From positions 1,302,001 through 1,366,000 of the forward strand of contig LR782234.1 in assembly GCA_902825215.1 (NCBI GenBank): 64,000 bases of DNA. The letters run 5' to 3'. Positions 43,823-61,695 of this stretch are shown here, one piece after another. How positions within the stretch are numbered: position 1 is the stretch's first letter; the number at the start of each line of letters is the position of its first letter. A program made the position numbers and the translations under genes. The stretch comes from Pseudomonas fluorescens (GTDB taxonomy: Bacteria > Pseudomonadota > Gammaproteobacteria > Pseudomonadales > Pseudomonadaceae). The notes under the pieces were generated by a model. The model had not been told where the DNA came from and searched no databases. It saw nothing but the letters and a program-made list of their open reading frames with translations.

Positions 43823-46198
43823 ATGAAACGTCTGCTGCTAACTGCGGTTCTCACCGTATTGATGATCGCCGAAGTTCACGCCGAGTCCTTCACTATCTCT
43901 GATATTCGCGTCAATGGCCTCCAGCGGGTCTCCGCGGGTAGTGTCTTTGGTGCCTTGCCGTTGAACGTCGGCGAGCAGGCGGATGATCGTCGCCTGGTGG
44001 AATCCACTCGTGCGCTGTTCAAAACCGGTTTCTTTCAAGATATCCAGCTGGGCCGCGAAGGCAACGTACTGGTGATCACGGTCGTCGAACGTCCGTCGGT
44101 TGCCAGTATCGAGATCGAAGGCAACAAGGCGATCTCGACCGAAGACCTGATGAAAGGCCTGAAGCAATCCGGTCTGGCCGAAGGCGAGATCTTCCAGCGC
44201 GCCACCCTCGAAGGTGTGCGTAACGAGCTGCAGCGTCAGTACGTCGCCCAGGGTCGTTACTCGGCTACCGTCGATACCGAAGTGGTTTCGCAACCGCGTA
44301 ACCGTGTTGGCCTGAAAGTGAAGATCAACGAAGGCACGGTTGCCGCGATTCAGCACATCAACGTGGTGGGCAATACGGTATTCCCCGAGGAAGACCTGAC
44401 CGACCTGTTCGAACTGAAAACCACCAACTGGCTGTCGTTCTTCAAGAACGATGATAAATATGCCCGTGAAAAACTGTCCGGTGACCTGGAGCGTCTGCGC
44501 TCCTACTACCTGGACCGCGGCTATATCAACATGGACATCGCTTCGACCCAGGTGTCGATCACCCCGGACAAGAAGCACGTCTACATCACCGTCAACGTCA
44601 CCGAAGGCGAGAAGTACACCGTCCGTGACGTCAAGCTCAGCGGTGACCTGAAAGTCCCTGAAGACCAGATCAAATCCCTGTTGCTGGTGCAGAAGGGCCA
44701 GGTGTTCTCGCGCAAGCTGATGACCACCACCTCCGAACTGATCACCCGCCGTCTGGGTAACGAGGGTTACACCTTCGCCAACGTCAATGGCGTGCCTCAG
44801 CCGCATGATGACGACCACACCGTCGACATCCTGTTCGCGGTCGATCCGGGCAAGCGTGCCTACGTCAACCGCATCAACTTCCGCGGCAACACCAAGTCCG
44901 AGGACGAAGTGCTGCGTCGCGAAATGCGTCAGATGGAAGGTGGCTGGGCTTCGACTTACCTGATCGACCAGTCCAAGACCCGTCTTGAGCGTCTGGGCTT
45001 CTTCAAGGAAGTCAACGTCGAGACCCCGGCTGTTCCGGGTGTCGACGACCAGGTTGATGTGAACTACGCCGTTGAAGAGCAGGCGTCGGGTTCGATTACC
45101 GCCAGCGTCGGTTTCGCCCAGAGTGCCGGTCTGATCCTCGGTGGTTCGATCACCCAGAACAACTTCCTCGGTACCGGTAATCGCGTCAGCATCGGCCTGA
45201 CCCGTAGCGAATATCAGAGCCGCTACAACTTCGGCTACGTTGATCCCTACTGGACCGCCGATGGCGTGAGCCTGGGTTACAACGCGTTCTATCGCACCAC
45301 CGACTACGATGAGCTCGATGCCGATATCTCGAGCTACGCCGTAGACAGCCTGGGTGCCGGTGTGAACGTTGGCTATCCGATCAGCGAGACTTCGCGTCTG
45401 ACCTTCGGTCTGTCCGCGCAGCAGGACAAGATCAACACCGGTCGCTACACCGTTGACGAGATCTTTGATTTCGTTGAAAAGGAAGGTGACAGCTACCTGA
45501 ACTTCAAGGCGTCGGCCGGCTGGTCCGAGTCGACCCTGAACAAAGGCGTACTGCCGACCCGTGGTCGTTCCCAGAGCCTGACCCTGGAAAGCACCATCCC
45601 GGGCAGTGACCTGTCGTTCTTCAAGCTCGACTACCGCGGTCAGTTGTTCCAGCCGATCACTGAAAACTACACCCTGCGTCTGCATACCGAACTCGGCTAC
45701 GGCGACGGTTACGGTTCGACCGATGGCTTGCCGTTCTATGAAAACTACTATGCTGGTGGTTTCAACTCGGTGCGCGGCTTCAAGGACAGCACCCTCGGCC
45801 CGCGCAGTACGCCGAGCCGTGGTACCAACCCGGGCACCATCGCCGACCCGGATCAGGATCCACTGCCGTTCGGTGGTAACGTCCTGATTCAGGGTGGCGT
45901 GGAAGTCCTGTTCCCGCTGCCGTTCGTGAAAGATCAGCGCTCCCTGCGTACTTCGGTATTCTGGGATGTCGGTAACGTGTTTGACTCGCAGTGCAAGGAC
46001 ACTACGAACGCTAACGGTTCGTCGTCCAACACCAAGTGCAACGACATCAGTCTGAGCAACATGGCCAGTTCCGTGGGTGTGGGTGTGACCTGGGTCACCG
46101 CACTGGGTCCTCTGAGCTTCGCGTTGGCCATGCCGATCAAGAAACCGGATGACGCTGAAACTCAAGTGTTCCAATTCTCCCTCGGCCAGACGTTCTAA
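43823..46198 (+). CDS. bamA: Outer-membrane assembly factor BamA
   Basis: A 791-residue protein that inserts beta-barrel proteins into the outer membrane as core of the BAM complex. The signal peptide is MKRLLLTAVLTVLMIAEVHA; five periplasmic POTRA domains follow to about residue 425, then a 16-strand barrel ending in the characteristic FSLGQTF. The start at 43823 has AAAGGA upstream. It is followed by skp, which escorts outer-membrane proteins to BamA. Confidence 0.95.
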   Translation: MKRLLLTAVLTVLMIAEVHAESFTISDIRVNGLQRVSAGSVFGALPLNVGEQADDRRLVESTRALFKTGFFQDIQLGREGNVLVITVVERPSVASIEIEGNKAISTEDLMKGLKQSGLAEGEIFQRATLEGVRNELQRQYVAQGRYSATVDTEVVSQPRNRVGLKVKINEGTVAAIQHINVVGNTVFPEEDLTDLFELKTTNWLSFFKNDDKYAREKLSGDLERLRSYYLDRGYINMDIASTQVSITPDKKHVYITVNVTEGEKYTVRDVKLSGDLKVPEDQIKSLLLVQKGQVFSRKLMTTTSELITRRLGNEGYTFANVNGVPQPHDDDHTVDILFAVDPGKRAYVNRINFRGNTKSEDEVLRREMRQMEGGWASTYLIDQSKTRLERLGFFKEVNVETPAVPGVDDQVDVNYAVEEQASGSITASVGFAQSAGLILGGSITQNNFLGTGNRVSIGLTRSEYQSRYNFGYVDPYWTADGVSLGYNAFYRTTDYDELDADISSYAVDSLGAGVNVGYPISETSRLTFGLSAQQDKINTGRYTVDEIFDFVEKEGDSYLNFKASAGWSESTLNKGVLPTRGRSQSLTLESTIPGSDLSFFKLDYRGQLFQPITENYTLRLHTELGYGDGYGSTDGLPFYENYYAGGFNSVRGFKDSTLGPRSTPSRGTNPGTIADPDQDPLPFGGNVLIQGGVEVLFPLPFVKDQRSLRTSVFWDVGNVFDSQCKDTTNANGSSSNTKCNDISLSNMASSVGVGVTWVTALGPLSFALAMPIKKPDDAETQVFQFSLGQTF

Positions 46199-46243
46199 GC
46201 GTCTGACCCAAGATAACGACAATGGATTTTGTAGGAGTGCATC

Positions 46244-46747
46244 GTGCGTAAGTTGACTCAATTGGTTCTCCTGGCCTCCGTACTGGTGGCAGGCCCGGCA
46301 TTTGCCGACATGAAAATTGCCGTTCTGAACTATCAAATGGCTCTGCTGGAATCCGACGCGGCGAAGAAATACGCCGTGGATGCCGAGAAAAAGTTCGGTC
46401 CGCAACTGACCAAACTGAAAACGCTGGAAAGCAGCGCCAAAGGTATTCAGGATCGTCTGATGGCCGGTGGCGACAAGATGCAGCAAGGCGAGCGCGAGCG
46501 TCTGGAGCTGGAATTCAAGCAAAAGGCCCGTGACTTCCAGTTCCAGTCCAAGGAGCTGAACGAAGCCAAAGCCGTTGCCGACCGCGAAATGCTCAAGCAG
46601 CTGAAGCCGAAACTGGACAGCGCTGTGGAAGAAGTCATCAAGAAAGGTGGTTTTGACCTGGTGTTCGAGCGTGGCGCAGTGATCGATGTCAAACCTCAGT
46701 ACGACATCACGCGCCAGGTTATCGAGCGCATGAATCAGCTGAAGTAA
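46244..46747 (+). CDS. skp: Periplasmic chaperone Skp (OmpH family)
   Basis: A 167-residue trimeric, jellyfish-like chaperone for unfolded outer-membrane proteins. It starts at GTG, with GTAGGAGTG upstream, and has a signal peptide (KLTQLVLLASVLVAGPAFA). The rest is long charged coiled-coil helices (ERERLELEFKQKARDFQFQS), as expected for the tentacles. It lies between bamA and lpxD. Confidence 0.93.
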   Translation: MRKLTQLVLLASVLVAGPAFADMKIAVLNYQMALLESDAAKKYAVDAEKKFGPQLTKLKTLESSAKGIQDRLMAGGDKMQQGERERLELEFKQKARDFQFQSKELNEAKAVADREMLKQLKPKLDSAVEEVIKKGGFDLVFERGAVIDVKPQYDITRQVIERMNQLK

Positions 46748-46750
46748 CCC

Positions 46751-47806
46751 ATGACCGTGACTATCAAGCTCGGCCAGTTGGCCGAGTTCCTCGGCGCCAC
46801 CCTGCGTGGCGACCCCGAGAAGCAAATTACTGGGCTAGCCACTTTGCAAGAGGCTGGCCCAGCTCAGTTGAGCTTCCTGGCAAACCCTCAATATCGCAAA
46901 TACCTGACGGGCTCGCAGGCGGCAGCGTTGCTGCTCAAGGAAGCCGATGCTGAAGGTTTTGCCGGTAATGCGCTGGTGGTGCCGGATCCTTATCTGGCCT
47001 ATGCGCGTCTCTCGCATTTGTTCGATCCCAAGCCAAAAGCGCCTGCGGGTATCCACCCTTCAGCGGTGATCGCTGCGGACGCAGTGGTTGATCCAACCGC
47101 CAGCATCGGCCCGTTTGTGGTGATCGAGGCTGGCGCGCGAATCGGCGCGCAAGTGACCTTGGGCGCGCATTGCGTGATCGGTGCCCGCAGCGAAATCGGC
47201 GAGGGCGGCTGGCTCGCTCCACGCGTGACGCTGTATCACGACGTGCGCATCGGCAAGCGTGTGGTGATTCAGTCCGGCGCCGTGCTCGGTGGCGAGGGCT
47301 TCGGCTTCGCCAACGAGAAGGGCATCTGGCAGAAGATCGCACAGATCGGTGGCGTAACCATCGGCGACGATGTCGAGATTGGCGTGAACACCGCCATCGA
47401 CCGCGGCGCCCTGGCCGATACCGTGATCGGCAATGGTGTGAAGCTCGATAACCAGATTCAGATCGCACACAACGTCCAGGTCGGTGATCACACTGCCATG
47501 GCCGCCTGCGTGGGCATCTCCGGCAGCACCAAAATCGGCAAGCACTGCATGCTCGCCGGCGGTGTCGGTCTGGTCGGCCACATCGATATTTGCGACAACG
47601 TTTTCCTGACCGGAATGACCATGGTGACCCACTCGATTACCGAGCCGGGTGCCTATTCTTCCGGCACAGCCATGCAACCGGCGGCCGAATGGCGCAAAAG
47701 CGCGGCCCGTATCCGTCAGCTCGATGACATCGCGCGACGGCTCAAACAGTTGGAAAAGCGCGTCGGGGAAGTGACCCCTGATGGCAATGCTTCATCTGAT
47801 GGCTGA
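46751..47806 (+). CDS. lpxD: UDP-3-O-acylglucosamine N-acyltransferase LpxD
   Basis: A 351-residue left-handed beta-helix acyltransferase that adds the second acyl chain in lipid A synthesis. Hexapeptide repeats run from about residue 100 ([20 protein letters not shown]), and [10 protein letters not shown] holds the likely catalytic His. Its start lies three bases after skp, so the two are coupled. Length is normal. Confidence 0.95.
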   Translation: MTVTIKLGQLAEFLGATLRGDPEKQITGLATLQEAGPAQLSFLANPQYRKYLTGSQAAALLLKEADAEGFAGNALVVPDPYLAYARLSHLFDPKPKAPAGIHPSAVIAADAVVDPTASIGPFVVIEAGARIGAQVTLGAHCVIGARSEIGEGGWLAPRVTLYHDVRIGKRVVIQSGAVLGGEGFGFANEKGIWQKIAQIGGVTIGDDVEIGVNTAIDRGALADTVIGNGVKLDNQIQIAHNVQVGDHTAMAACVGISGSTKIGKHCMLAGGVGLVGHIDICDNVFLTGMTMVTHSITEPGAYSSGTAMQPAAEWRKSAARIRQLDDIARRLKQLEKRVGEVTPDGNASSDG

Positions 47807-47912
47807 TACCATTTCCATATCAAGTGTGCACAGCCTCTGGACTGCGTCCTTGATTTGCTAGAGGAGTGCGCGTCAGTCGCGCTCCCAATCTTTACATAGG
47901 CTTCCCCCTGAA

Positions 47913-48353
47913 ATGATGGACATCAACGAGATTCGCGAATACCTGCCTCACCGTTACCCGTTCCTGCTGGTGGACCGGGTGGTGGAACTGGACACTGAAG
48001 GCAAGCGAATTCGCGCCTACAAGAATGTCAGCATCAACGAGCCGTTCTTCAATGGTCACTTCCCTGCGCATCCGATCATGCCGGGCGTGCTGATCATCGA
48101 AGCGATGGCGCAGGCTGCCGGGATCCTCGGTTTCAAGATGCTCGACGTCAAACCGGCCGACGGCACCCTGTATTACTTCGTCGGTTCCGACAAGCTGCGC
48201 TTCCGCCAGCCAGTCAAGCCGGGCGACCAGTTGATCCTCGAAGCGACCTTCATCAGCTGCAAGCGCAAGATCTGGAAATTCGAATGCCAGGCGTCGGTTG
48301 ACGGCAAGCCGGTGTGCTCGGCAGAAATCATCTGCGCGGAACAAAAAGTATGA
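47913..48353 (+). CDS. fabZ: (3R)-hydroxyacyl-ACP dehydratase FabZ
   Basis: A 146-residue hot-dog fold dehydratase of fatty-acid synthesis. The catalytic His and Glu are in [13 protein letters not shown] and [10 protein letters not shown]. It competes with LpxA for the same hydroxyacyl-ACP pool, which explains its place between lpxD and lpxA. Its stop overlaps the lpxA start (ATGA). An ATG doublet leaves the first residue uncertain by one. Confidence 0.95.
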   Translation: MMDINEIREYLPHRYPFLLVDRVVELDTEGKRIRAYKNVSINEPFFNGHFPAHPIMPGVLIIEAMAQAAGILGFKMLDVKPADGTLYYFVGSDKLRFRQPVKPGDQLILEATFISCKRKIWKFECQASVDGKPVCSAEIICAEQKV

Positions 48354-49126
48354 GTTTGATTGACCCTCGCGCAATCATCGATCCGTCCGCCATCCTGGCT
48401 GACGGCGTCGAGGTCGGCCCGTGGTCGATCATCGGCGCAGGTGTGGAAATCGGCGAGGGTACCGTGATCGGGCCGCATGTGGTCCTCAAGGGCCCGACCC
48501 GCATTGGCAAGCACAATCGCATCTACCAGTTTTCCTCGGTGGGCGAAGACACGCCCGATCTGAAATACAAGGGCGAGGAAACCCGCCTAGTGATTGGTGA
48601 CCACAACGTCATCCGTGAAGGCGTGACCATTCACCGTGGCACCGTGCAGGATCGCTCGGAAACCACGCTGGGCGATCACAACCTGATCATGGCCTACGCC
48701 CACATCGGTCACGACAGCGTCATCGGCAACCATTGCATCCTGGTCAACAACACCGCGCTGGCCGGCCACGTGCATGTAGATGATTGGGCGATCCTTTCCG
48801 GATTTACCCTGGTGCACCAGTATTGCCATATTGGCGCCCACAGCTTTTCCGGCATGGGCACCGCGATCGGCAAGGATGTTCCGGCGTTCGTTACCGTGTT
48901 CGGCAACCCTGCCGAAGCGCGCAGCATGAACTTCGAAGGCATGCGCCGGCGTGGTTTCAGCGAGGACGCGATTCATACCTTGCGTCGCGCCTACAAAACC
49001 GTTTATCGCCAGGGACTGACCGTCGAGCAGGCACTGGCCGAACTCGCTGAACCGGCTGCGCAGTACCCGGAAGTCGCGGTGTTCCGTGATTCCATCCTGT
49101 CGTCGACTCGCGGCATCACCCGCTGA
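48350..49126 (+). CDS. lpxA: UDP-N-acetylglucosamine acyltransferase LpxA
   Basis: A 258-residue beta-helix enzyme performing the first acylation of lipid A. Hexapeptide repeats ([20 protein letters not shown]) fill the N-terminal two-thirds, with the catalytic His in [15 protein letters not shown]. The start at 48350 overlaps fabZ by four bases; a longer upstream frame is rejected. It is followed two bases later by lpxB. Confidence 0.95.
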   Translation: MSLIDPRAIIDPSAILADGVEVGPWSIIGAGVEIGEGTVIGPHVVLKGPTRIGKHNRIYQFSSVGEDTPDLKYKGEETRLVIGDHNVIREGVTIHRGTVQDRSETTLGDHNLIMAYAHIGHDSVIGNHCILVNNTALAGHVHVDDWAILSGFTLVHQYCHIGAHSFSGMGTAIGKDVPAFVTVFGNPAEARSMNFEGMRRRGFSEDAIHTLRRAYKTVYRQGLTVEQALAELAEPAAQYPEVAVFRDSILSSTRGITR

Positions 49127-49128
49127 TC

Positions 49129-50259
49129 ATGGCCAGTCTGCGTATTGCGCTGGTGGCCGGTGAAGCTTCCGGTGACATTCTCGGTGCAGGTCTGATGCGT
49201 GCGCTCAAGGCGCAGCACCCGGCCGTCGAGTTTATCGGCGTCGGTGGTCCGTTGATGCAAGCCGAAGGCCTGAAGTCCTACTTCCCCATGGAGCGCTTGT
49301 CGGTCATGGGCCTGGTGGAAGTTCTCGGCCGGTTGCGCGAACTGTTAAAGCGCCGCAAGCAGCTGATCGCCACGCTGATCGCCGAAAAGCCGGACGTGTT
49401 CATCGGCATCGATGCGCCGGACTTCAACCTCAATATCGAACTCAAGCTGCGTCAGGCCGGGATCAAGACCGTGCATTACGTCAGCCCGTCGGTGTGGGCC
49501 TGGCGCCAGAAGCGCGTGCTGAAGATTCGCGAAGGCTGCGACCTGATGTTGACGTTGCTGCCATTCGAAGCAAAATTCTACGAAGAGAAGGGCGTGCCGG
49601 TGCGGTTCGTCGGCCACACCCTGGCCGACACCATTCCGCTTGAAGCCGACCGTGCCGCGGCGCGTGCCGAATTGGGTTTGCCCGACGGCCCGCTGGTCGC
49701 GCTGATGCCGGGCAGTCGCGGCGGCGAAGTGTCGCGTCTCGGCGGGCTGTTTCTCGACACGGCTGAACGCTTGCGCGCCATGCGTCCGGGGCTGCGCTTC
49801 GTCATACCGTGTGCCAATCCCGAGCGCCGCGCACAGCTTGAAGAATTGCTCGCCGGCCGCGATTTGCCGGTGACCTTGCTCAATGGTCAATCGCATCTGG
49901 CCTTGGCGGCATGCAACGCGGTGTTGATCGCCTCCGGCACCGCTACCCTCGAAGCGTTGTTATACAAACGACCGATGGTGGTGGCGTACCGTTTGGCGCC
50001 GCTGACGTTCTGGATTCTCAAACGCATGGTCAAGAGCCCGTACGTGTCGTTGCCGAACCTGCTGGCTCAGCGCTTGCTGGTGCCCGAGCTGTTGCAGGAT
50101 GATGCGACAGTCGAGGCGCTGGCGTTGACGCTCTCGCCGTTGATCGACGGTGGCGAAGAACAGACCCGCGGTTTTGATGAGATCCATCGCACGTTGCGCC
50201 TGGATGCCTCCAATCAGGCGGCGGATGCCGTCCTCAACCTGATCGGTCAAACACGATGA
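49129..50259 (+). CDS. lpxB: Lipid A disaccharide synthase LpxB
   Basis: A 376-residue GT19 glycosyltransferase joining UDP-2,3-diacylglucosamine and lipid [17 protein letters not shown] at the N-terminus is diagnostic, and the nucleotide-binding [14 protein letters not shown] lies in the C-terminal half. It begins two bases after the lpxA stop and its own stop overlaps rnhB by four bases. Confidence 0.95.
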   Translation: MASLRIALVAGEASGDILGAGLMRALKAQHPAVEFIGVGGPLMQAEGLKSYFPMERLSVMGLVEVLGRLRELLKRRKQLIATLIAEKPDVFIGIDAPDFNLNIELKLRQAGIKTVHYVSPSVWAWRQKRVLKIREGCDLMLTLLPFEAKFYEEKGVPVRFVGHTLADTIPLEADRAAARAELGLPDGPLVALMPGSRGGEVSRLGGLFLDTAERLRAMRPGLRFVIPCANPERRAQLEELLAGRDLPVTLLNGQSHLALAACNAVLIASGTATLEALLYKRPMVVAYRLAPLTFWILKRMVKSPYVSLPNLLAQRLLVPELLQDDATVEALALTLSPLIDGGEEQTRGFDEIHRTLRLDASNQAADAVLNLIGQTR

Positions 50260-50897
50260 GCAAGACAAGCATGCAGATGGGCCTGGATTTCACCCTCGTT
50301 GCCGAAGTCGAAGAACTGGTGGCCGGCGTCGATGAAGTCGGTCGCGGCCCGTTGTGCGGTGCGGTGGTGACGGCGGCGGTGATTCTCGATCCGAACCGGC
50401 CGATACTCGGTCTGGACGACTCGAAGAAACTCACCGAAGCCAAGCGTGAAAAGCTCTACGACGAAATCTGCGAAAAAGCCCTGAGCTGGTGCATCGCCCG
50501 CGCCGAGGTCGAAGAGATCGATGAGCTGAACATTCTCCACGCCACCATGCTGGCCATGCAGCGCGCGGTGGCCGGCCTGCACATTCAGCCGAAACTGGCG
50601 ATGATCGACGGCAACCGCTGCCCGCAGTTGCCGATGCGGTCCGAAGCGGTGGTGCAGGGCGATGGCAAGGTCCCGGCGATTGCTGCCGCGTCGATTCTGG
50701 CCAAGGTCAGCCGCGACCGCGAAATGGCCGCTTTCGAGCTGATCTATCCGGGATACGGCATTGGCGGCCATAAAGGCTACCCGACGCCCGTTCATCTGGA
50801 AGCGCTGTCGCGTCTGGGGCCGACCCCGATTCACCGGCGCTCGTTCGCCCCGGTGCGCCTGGCTTACGAGGCACGGGCAGTGCTGACCCAGGTTTAG
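50256..50897 (+). CDS. rnhB: Ribonuclease HII
   Basis: A 213-residue nuclease that removes RNA from RNA-DNA hybrids and single ribonucleotides in DNA. The acidic active-site residues are visible in [14 protein letters not shown] and in [13 protein letters not shown] [14 protein letters not shown], with a later Asp in [10 protein letters not shown]. It overlaps lpxB by four bases. It stands ahead of dnaE with a hairpin between. Confidence 0.93.
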   Translation: MSKTSMQMGLDFTLVAEVEELVAGVDEVGRGPLCGAVVTAAVILDPNRPILGLDDSKKLTEAKREKLYDEICEKALSWCIARAEVEEIDELNILHATMLAMQRAVAGLHIQPKLAMIDGNRCPQLPMRSEAVVQGDGKVPAIAAASILAKVSRDREMAAFELIYPGYGIGGHKGYPTPVHLEALSRLGPTPIHRRSFAPVRLAYEARAVLTQV

Positions 50898-50918
50898 GCG
50901 CAAGGCTGATGTTTTATT

Positions 50919-50944
50919 CGAGGCCCGGTACAATCCGGGCCTCG
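50919..50944 (+). terminator. Hairpin between rnhB and dnaE
   Basis: CGAGGCCCGG (50919-50928) and CCGGGCCTCG (50935-50944) form a perfect 10-bp stem, followed by TTGTCTCT. It ends the LpxA-RnhB unit or attenuates reading into dnaE. Confidence 0.7.
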
Positions 50945-50973
50945 TTGTCTCTATGTAACTGGACAGGATCACT

Positions 50974-54495
<3,522 letters not shown>

Positions 54496-54634
54496 CCGGC
54501 GAGTGCCATCACTGCGCTCGCCCGCAACCTGGATTTTTAATCTCGACCTTAGCGCGCCTCTCCCTTAAGGTAGGGCGCGAATAGACAACCGGCCGGCCCA
54601 AGCTCATTTGGGACACGACCCAAGACGGACGCCT

Positions 54635-55582
54635 ATGAACCCGAATTTTCTAGATTTCGAACAGCCGATCGCCGACCTGCAAGCCAAGATCGAAGAGTTG
54701 CGCTTGGTCGGTAATGACAATTCGCTGAATATCGGCGATGAGATCTCCCGCCTGCAGGACAAGAGCAAAACGCTCACCGAAGACATCTTCGGCAAGCTGA
54801 CCAGCTGGCAGATCGCACGCCTGGCGCGTCACCCGAAACGCCCGTACACCCTCGATTACATCGAGCACATCTTCACCGAGTTCGACGAGTTGCACGGCGA
54901 CCGTCACTTCTCCGACGACGCCGCGATTGTCGGCGGTATCGCCCGTCTGGAAGACCAGCCGGTGATGATCATCGGCCACCAGAAAGGCCGTGAAGTGCGC
55001 GAGAAGGTTCGCCGCAACTTCGGCATGCCGCGTCCTGAAGGCTACCGCAAGGCCTGCCGTCTGATGGAAATGGCCGAACGCTTCAAGATGCCGATCCTGA
55101 CCTTCATCGACACGCCGGGCGCCTACCCGGGTATCGACGCCGAAGAGCGCAACCAGAGCGAAGCCATTGCCTGGAACCTGCGCGTGATGTCGCGCCTGAA
55201 AACCCCGATCATCGCCACCGTCATCGGTGAAGGTGGTTCCGGTGGTGCACTGGCGATCGGCGTTTGCGATCAACTGAACATGCTGCAGTACTCGACCTAC
55301 GCGGTGATTTCGCCGGAAGGTTGCGCATCGATCCTGTGGAAAACCGCCGAAAAAGCCCCGGATGCCGCTGAAGCCATGGGCATCACCGCCGAGCGTCTGA
55401 AAGGCCTGGGCATCGTCGACAAGGTGATCGGCGAGCCACTGGGCGGCGCGCACCGCGACCCGGCCGCTGCTGCCGCATCGATCCGTGCCGAGCTGAGCTC
55501 GCAACTGGCGATGCTGAAGAAGTTCGATAACGAAGCGCTGTTGAAGCGCCGTTATGATCGACTGATGAGCTACGGTCTCTAA
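54635..55582 (+). CDS. accA: Acetyl-CoA carboxylase carboxyltransferase alpha subunit
   Basis: A 315-residue subunit that, with AccD, moves CO2 from biotin to acetyl-CoA, the first committed step of fatty-acid synthesis. [18 protein letters not shown] at the N-terminus and the crotonase-type core ([29 protein letters not shown]) are typical. The start at 54635 is chosen over a TTG at 54608 because it gives the family N-terminus. Confidence 0.95.
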   Translation: MNPNFLDFEQPIADLQAKIEELRLVGNDNSLNIGDEISRLQDKSKTLTEDIFGKLTSWQIARLARHPKRPYTLDYIEHIFTEFDELHGDRHFSDDAAIVGGIARLEDQPVMIIGHQKGREVREKVRRNFGMPRPEGYRKACRLMEMAERFKMPILTFIDTPGAYPGIDAEERNQSEAIAWNLRVMSRLKTPIIATVIGEGGSGGALAIGVCDQLNMLQYSTYAVISPEGCASILWKTAEKAPDAAEAMGITAERLKGLGIVDKVIGEPLGGAHRDPAAAAASIRAELSSQLAMLKKFDNEALLKRRYDRLMSYGL

Positions 55583-55600
55583 TCGAACGCGCAGTATTCC

Positions 55601-55690
55601 TGTGGGAGCGAGCCTGCTCGCGAAAGCGGTATGACAGTCGACGAATCTGTTGAATGTTAAGCCGCATTCGCGAGCAGGCTCGCTCCCACA
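55601..55690. repeat. Inverted pair of REP-type repeats between accA and tilS
   Basis: TGTGGGAGCGAGCCTGCTCG (55601-55620) is repeated inverted near 55666-55690 (ATTCGCGAGCAGGCTCGCTC then CCACA). A GGGAGCGAG version of the element found at 32231 and 62422. Confidence 0.85.
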
Positions 55691-55713
55691 GGGTTTTAGG
55701 CAAAGGTGCAGAA

Positions 55714-57042
55714 ATGGGCCAGTCCCCCACTGATTTGCCGTCCCGGCTATTGCTGAGCCTCGAACCCTGGCGCGACGCCGCTCATTGGCGCATCGCCTTC
55801 TCCGGTGGCCTCGATTCCACCGTCCTCCTGCATCTGCTCGCCCGTCTCGCAAAATCCCATTCCCTGCCTGCGCTCAGCGCTATCCACATCCATCACGGCC
55901 TTCAGGCTGCTGCCGATGCGTGGCCGCAACATTGTCAGGCGGTGTGCGATGCGCTGGGCGTGCCGTTGATCACCGAACGAGTGAAGGTGCAGCCGGGGGC
56001 GAGCCTGGAGCGCGCGGCGCGGGAGGCGCGTTACGCGGTGTTCAATGCGCTGACCGAGGGCAATGATGTACTGCTGACTGGCCAACATCGTGACGATCAG
56101 GCGGAAACCCTGTTGTTTCGGTTAGTTCGTGGTGCCGGAGTCCGCGGTTTGTCAGGCATTCCTGCGCAACGCCCCGTAGGGCAGGGGATGCTGGTTCGTC
56201 CGTTGCTGGAGGTTTCCCGGGCCGAGCTGGAGGCTTACGCGAACGTTTATCAACTGGCATGGATCGAAGATCCTTCGAATCAGGATCGGCATTTCTCCCG
56301 CAATTATCTACGCCATCAAGTCATGCCGGCGCTGACCGAACGCTGGCCACAGGCGCAGTCGAACATGGCCCGCAGCGCTGCGCATTTTGGCGAGGCGCAG
56401 GGCTTGCTCGATGAGCTGGCCCAGATGGATCTGGCGCAGGCGAGGGCGGCGCATGATTTCGAGTGGCTGGGATTACCGTCGGTAGAACTGGCGCCGCTGG
56501 CTGCGCTATCTCCGGCACGTCAGCGCAATGCCCTCAGCCATTGGCTCGAACCGATGACACGCTTGCCGGATGCCGACCATTGGTCGGGTTGGAGCGATCT
56601 GTGCGAGGCCGCTGTCGACGCCACACCCATTTGGCGTCTGGCCGATGGCGAACTGCACCGCAGTGGCGGGCGGGTCTGGTGGCTGAGTGGCCAATGGCTG
56701 CGCGCGCCAGCGATCGGCGCCGACTGGCAGACCCCGTCGTTGACGCTACGCTTGGCCGATAACGGCTGTGTGCTGTTCCATGGGGCGCCACCATCCGGGC
56801 CGCTGCGCATTGCTTATCGTCAGGGCGGGGAAGTCATGCAGATCGCCGGGCGCGGCCATCGTGACCTCAAGCGCCTGCTCAATGAGCGCGGCATGCCGGG
56901 TTTTGTCCGTGGCAGATTGCCGCTGCTGTTTCGCGGCGGTGAACTGCTCGCGGTGGCGAACCTGCCGGGGCTCGACGGCCCGGCGCAGGGTGGCTGGAAA
57001 TTGCAATGGCAACCAAGCGGTGAAGATCAAGGTTTGAGCTGA
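55714..57042 (+). CDS. tilS: tRNA(Ile)-lysidine synthase
   Basis: A 442-residue enzyme that changes the wobble cytidine of tRNA-Ile(CAU) to lysidine, so that it reads AUA. The ATP pyrophosphatase motif FSGGLDSTVLLH is at residues about 29-40, and LTGQHRDDQAET lies further on; the C-terminal domains are present. The start at 55714, with AAAGG eight bases upstream, is preferred to a TTG at 55654 inside the repeat. It ends the long operon from pyrH. Confidence 0.93.
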   Translation: MGQSPTDLPSRLLLSLEPWRDAAHWRIAFSGGLDSTVLLHLLARLAKSHSLPALSAIHIHHGLQAAADAWPQHCQAVCDALGVPLITERVKVQPGASLERAAREARYAVFNALTEGNDVLLTGQHRDDQAETLLFRLVRGAGVRGLSGIPAQRPVGQGMLVRPLLEVSRAELEAYANVYQLAWIEDPSNQDRHFSRNYLRHQVMPALTERWPQAQSNMARSAAHFGEAQGLLDELAQMDLAQARAAHDFEWLGLPSVELAPLAALSPARQRNALSHWLEPMTRLPDADHWSGWSDLCEAAVDATPIWRLADGELHRSGGRVWWLSGQWLRAPAIGADWQTPSLTLRLADNGCVLFHGAPPSGPLRIAYRQGGEVMQIAGRGHRDLKRLLNERGMPGFVRGRLPLLFRGGELLAVANLPGLDGPAQGGWKLQWQPSGEDQGLS

Positions 57043-57295
57043 AAGGAGCATTCCGGTAGACTACGCTCCCTTCTTGATACAACTTCTGTGGATTCGCCTG
57101 AATTGCAGGAGTTGCCGATTACCAAGCAGTCTTTGCTGGGCGATTCCAAAAAATGTGTAGCGAGCAACGTACCGGTGTTTCACCTGCCGGTCTGTCCCAA
57201 CGCGGCGGTTTTTTTGAAAGGTGCACTGTGATTAATGCAGGTGATCGGGGGCTTCGGCCTTCCTTCGCTTTCCCCGGCGGCTCGTTCCGCTTTAA

Positions 57296-59799
<2,504 letters not shown>

Positions 59800-59817
59800 C
59801 CCTCATTTCTCCGGTAA

Positions 59818-61245
<1,428 letters not shown>

Positions 61246-61326
61246 GTACAAATGGATGAAAGGACACCGGATTGTGTCGAAAAAGTCGTGACAGCGATGG
61301 ATTTGCCACTAATCTGATGCCTTGAA

Positions 61327-61359
61327 AGCACAAGCCTGGATCTTTCCAGGCTTCGTGCT
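61327..61359. terminator. Long stem-loop between eno and ftsB
   Basis: AGCACAAGCCTGGA (61327-61340) pairs with TCCAGGCTTCGTGCT (61345-61359), with a single C bulge. It lies 80 bases after the eno stop. No T-run follows, so it may be an mRNA-stabilising stem rather than a terminator. Confidence 0.55.
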
Positions 61360-61416
61360 ATCAGATGCTTGAAGTTTTCGCGTGGCGGTCTTTTTTCACT
61401 GGATACCTGATATTCG

Positions 61417-61695
61417 ATGCGCAGTCCTTACTGGTTGTTTCTCGTTTTGCTCTTGCTGCTGGCCGGTCTGCAGTACCGCCTGTGGGTGGGCAACGGCAGT
61501 CTGGCGCAGGTCGCCGAGCTGAAGCAGCAGATTGCTGACCAACATGCCGAGAACGAAGGTTTGCTGGAGCGCAATCGCGTCATGGACGCTGAAGTCAGCG
61601 AGTTGAAAAAAGGCATGGAGACCGTTGAAGAACGGGCTCGTCACGAACTGGGCATGGTCAAGGACGGTGAAACCCTTTACCAGTTGGCTCAATGA
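61417..61695 (+). CDS. ftsB: Cell-division protein FtsB
   Basis: A 92-residue bitopic inner-membrane protein of the divisome that binds FtsL and FtsQ. Residues 4-20 (PYWLFLVLLLLLAGLQ) form the membrane segment and 28-70 a periplasmic leucine-rich coiled coil. It overlaps ispD by four bases, as is common in proteobacteria. Confidence 0.93.
   Translation: MRSPYWLFLVLLLLLAGLQYRLWVGNGSLAQVAELKQQIADQHAENEGLLERNRVMDAEVSELKKGMETVEERARHELGMVKDGETLYQLAQ

Noticed and set aside
43838..46825. A 995-codon open frame on the minus strand opposite bamA and skp
   Set aside because: It is the antisense shadow of the high-GC bamA coding frame; bamA and skp have all family motifs and ribosome sites.
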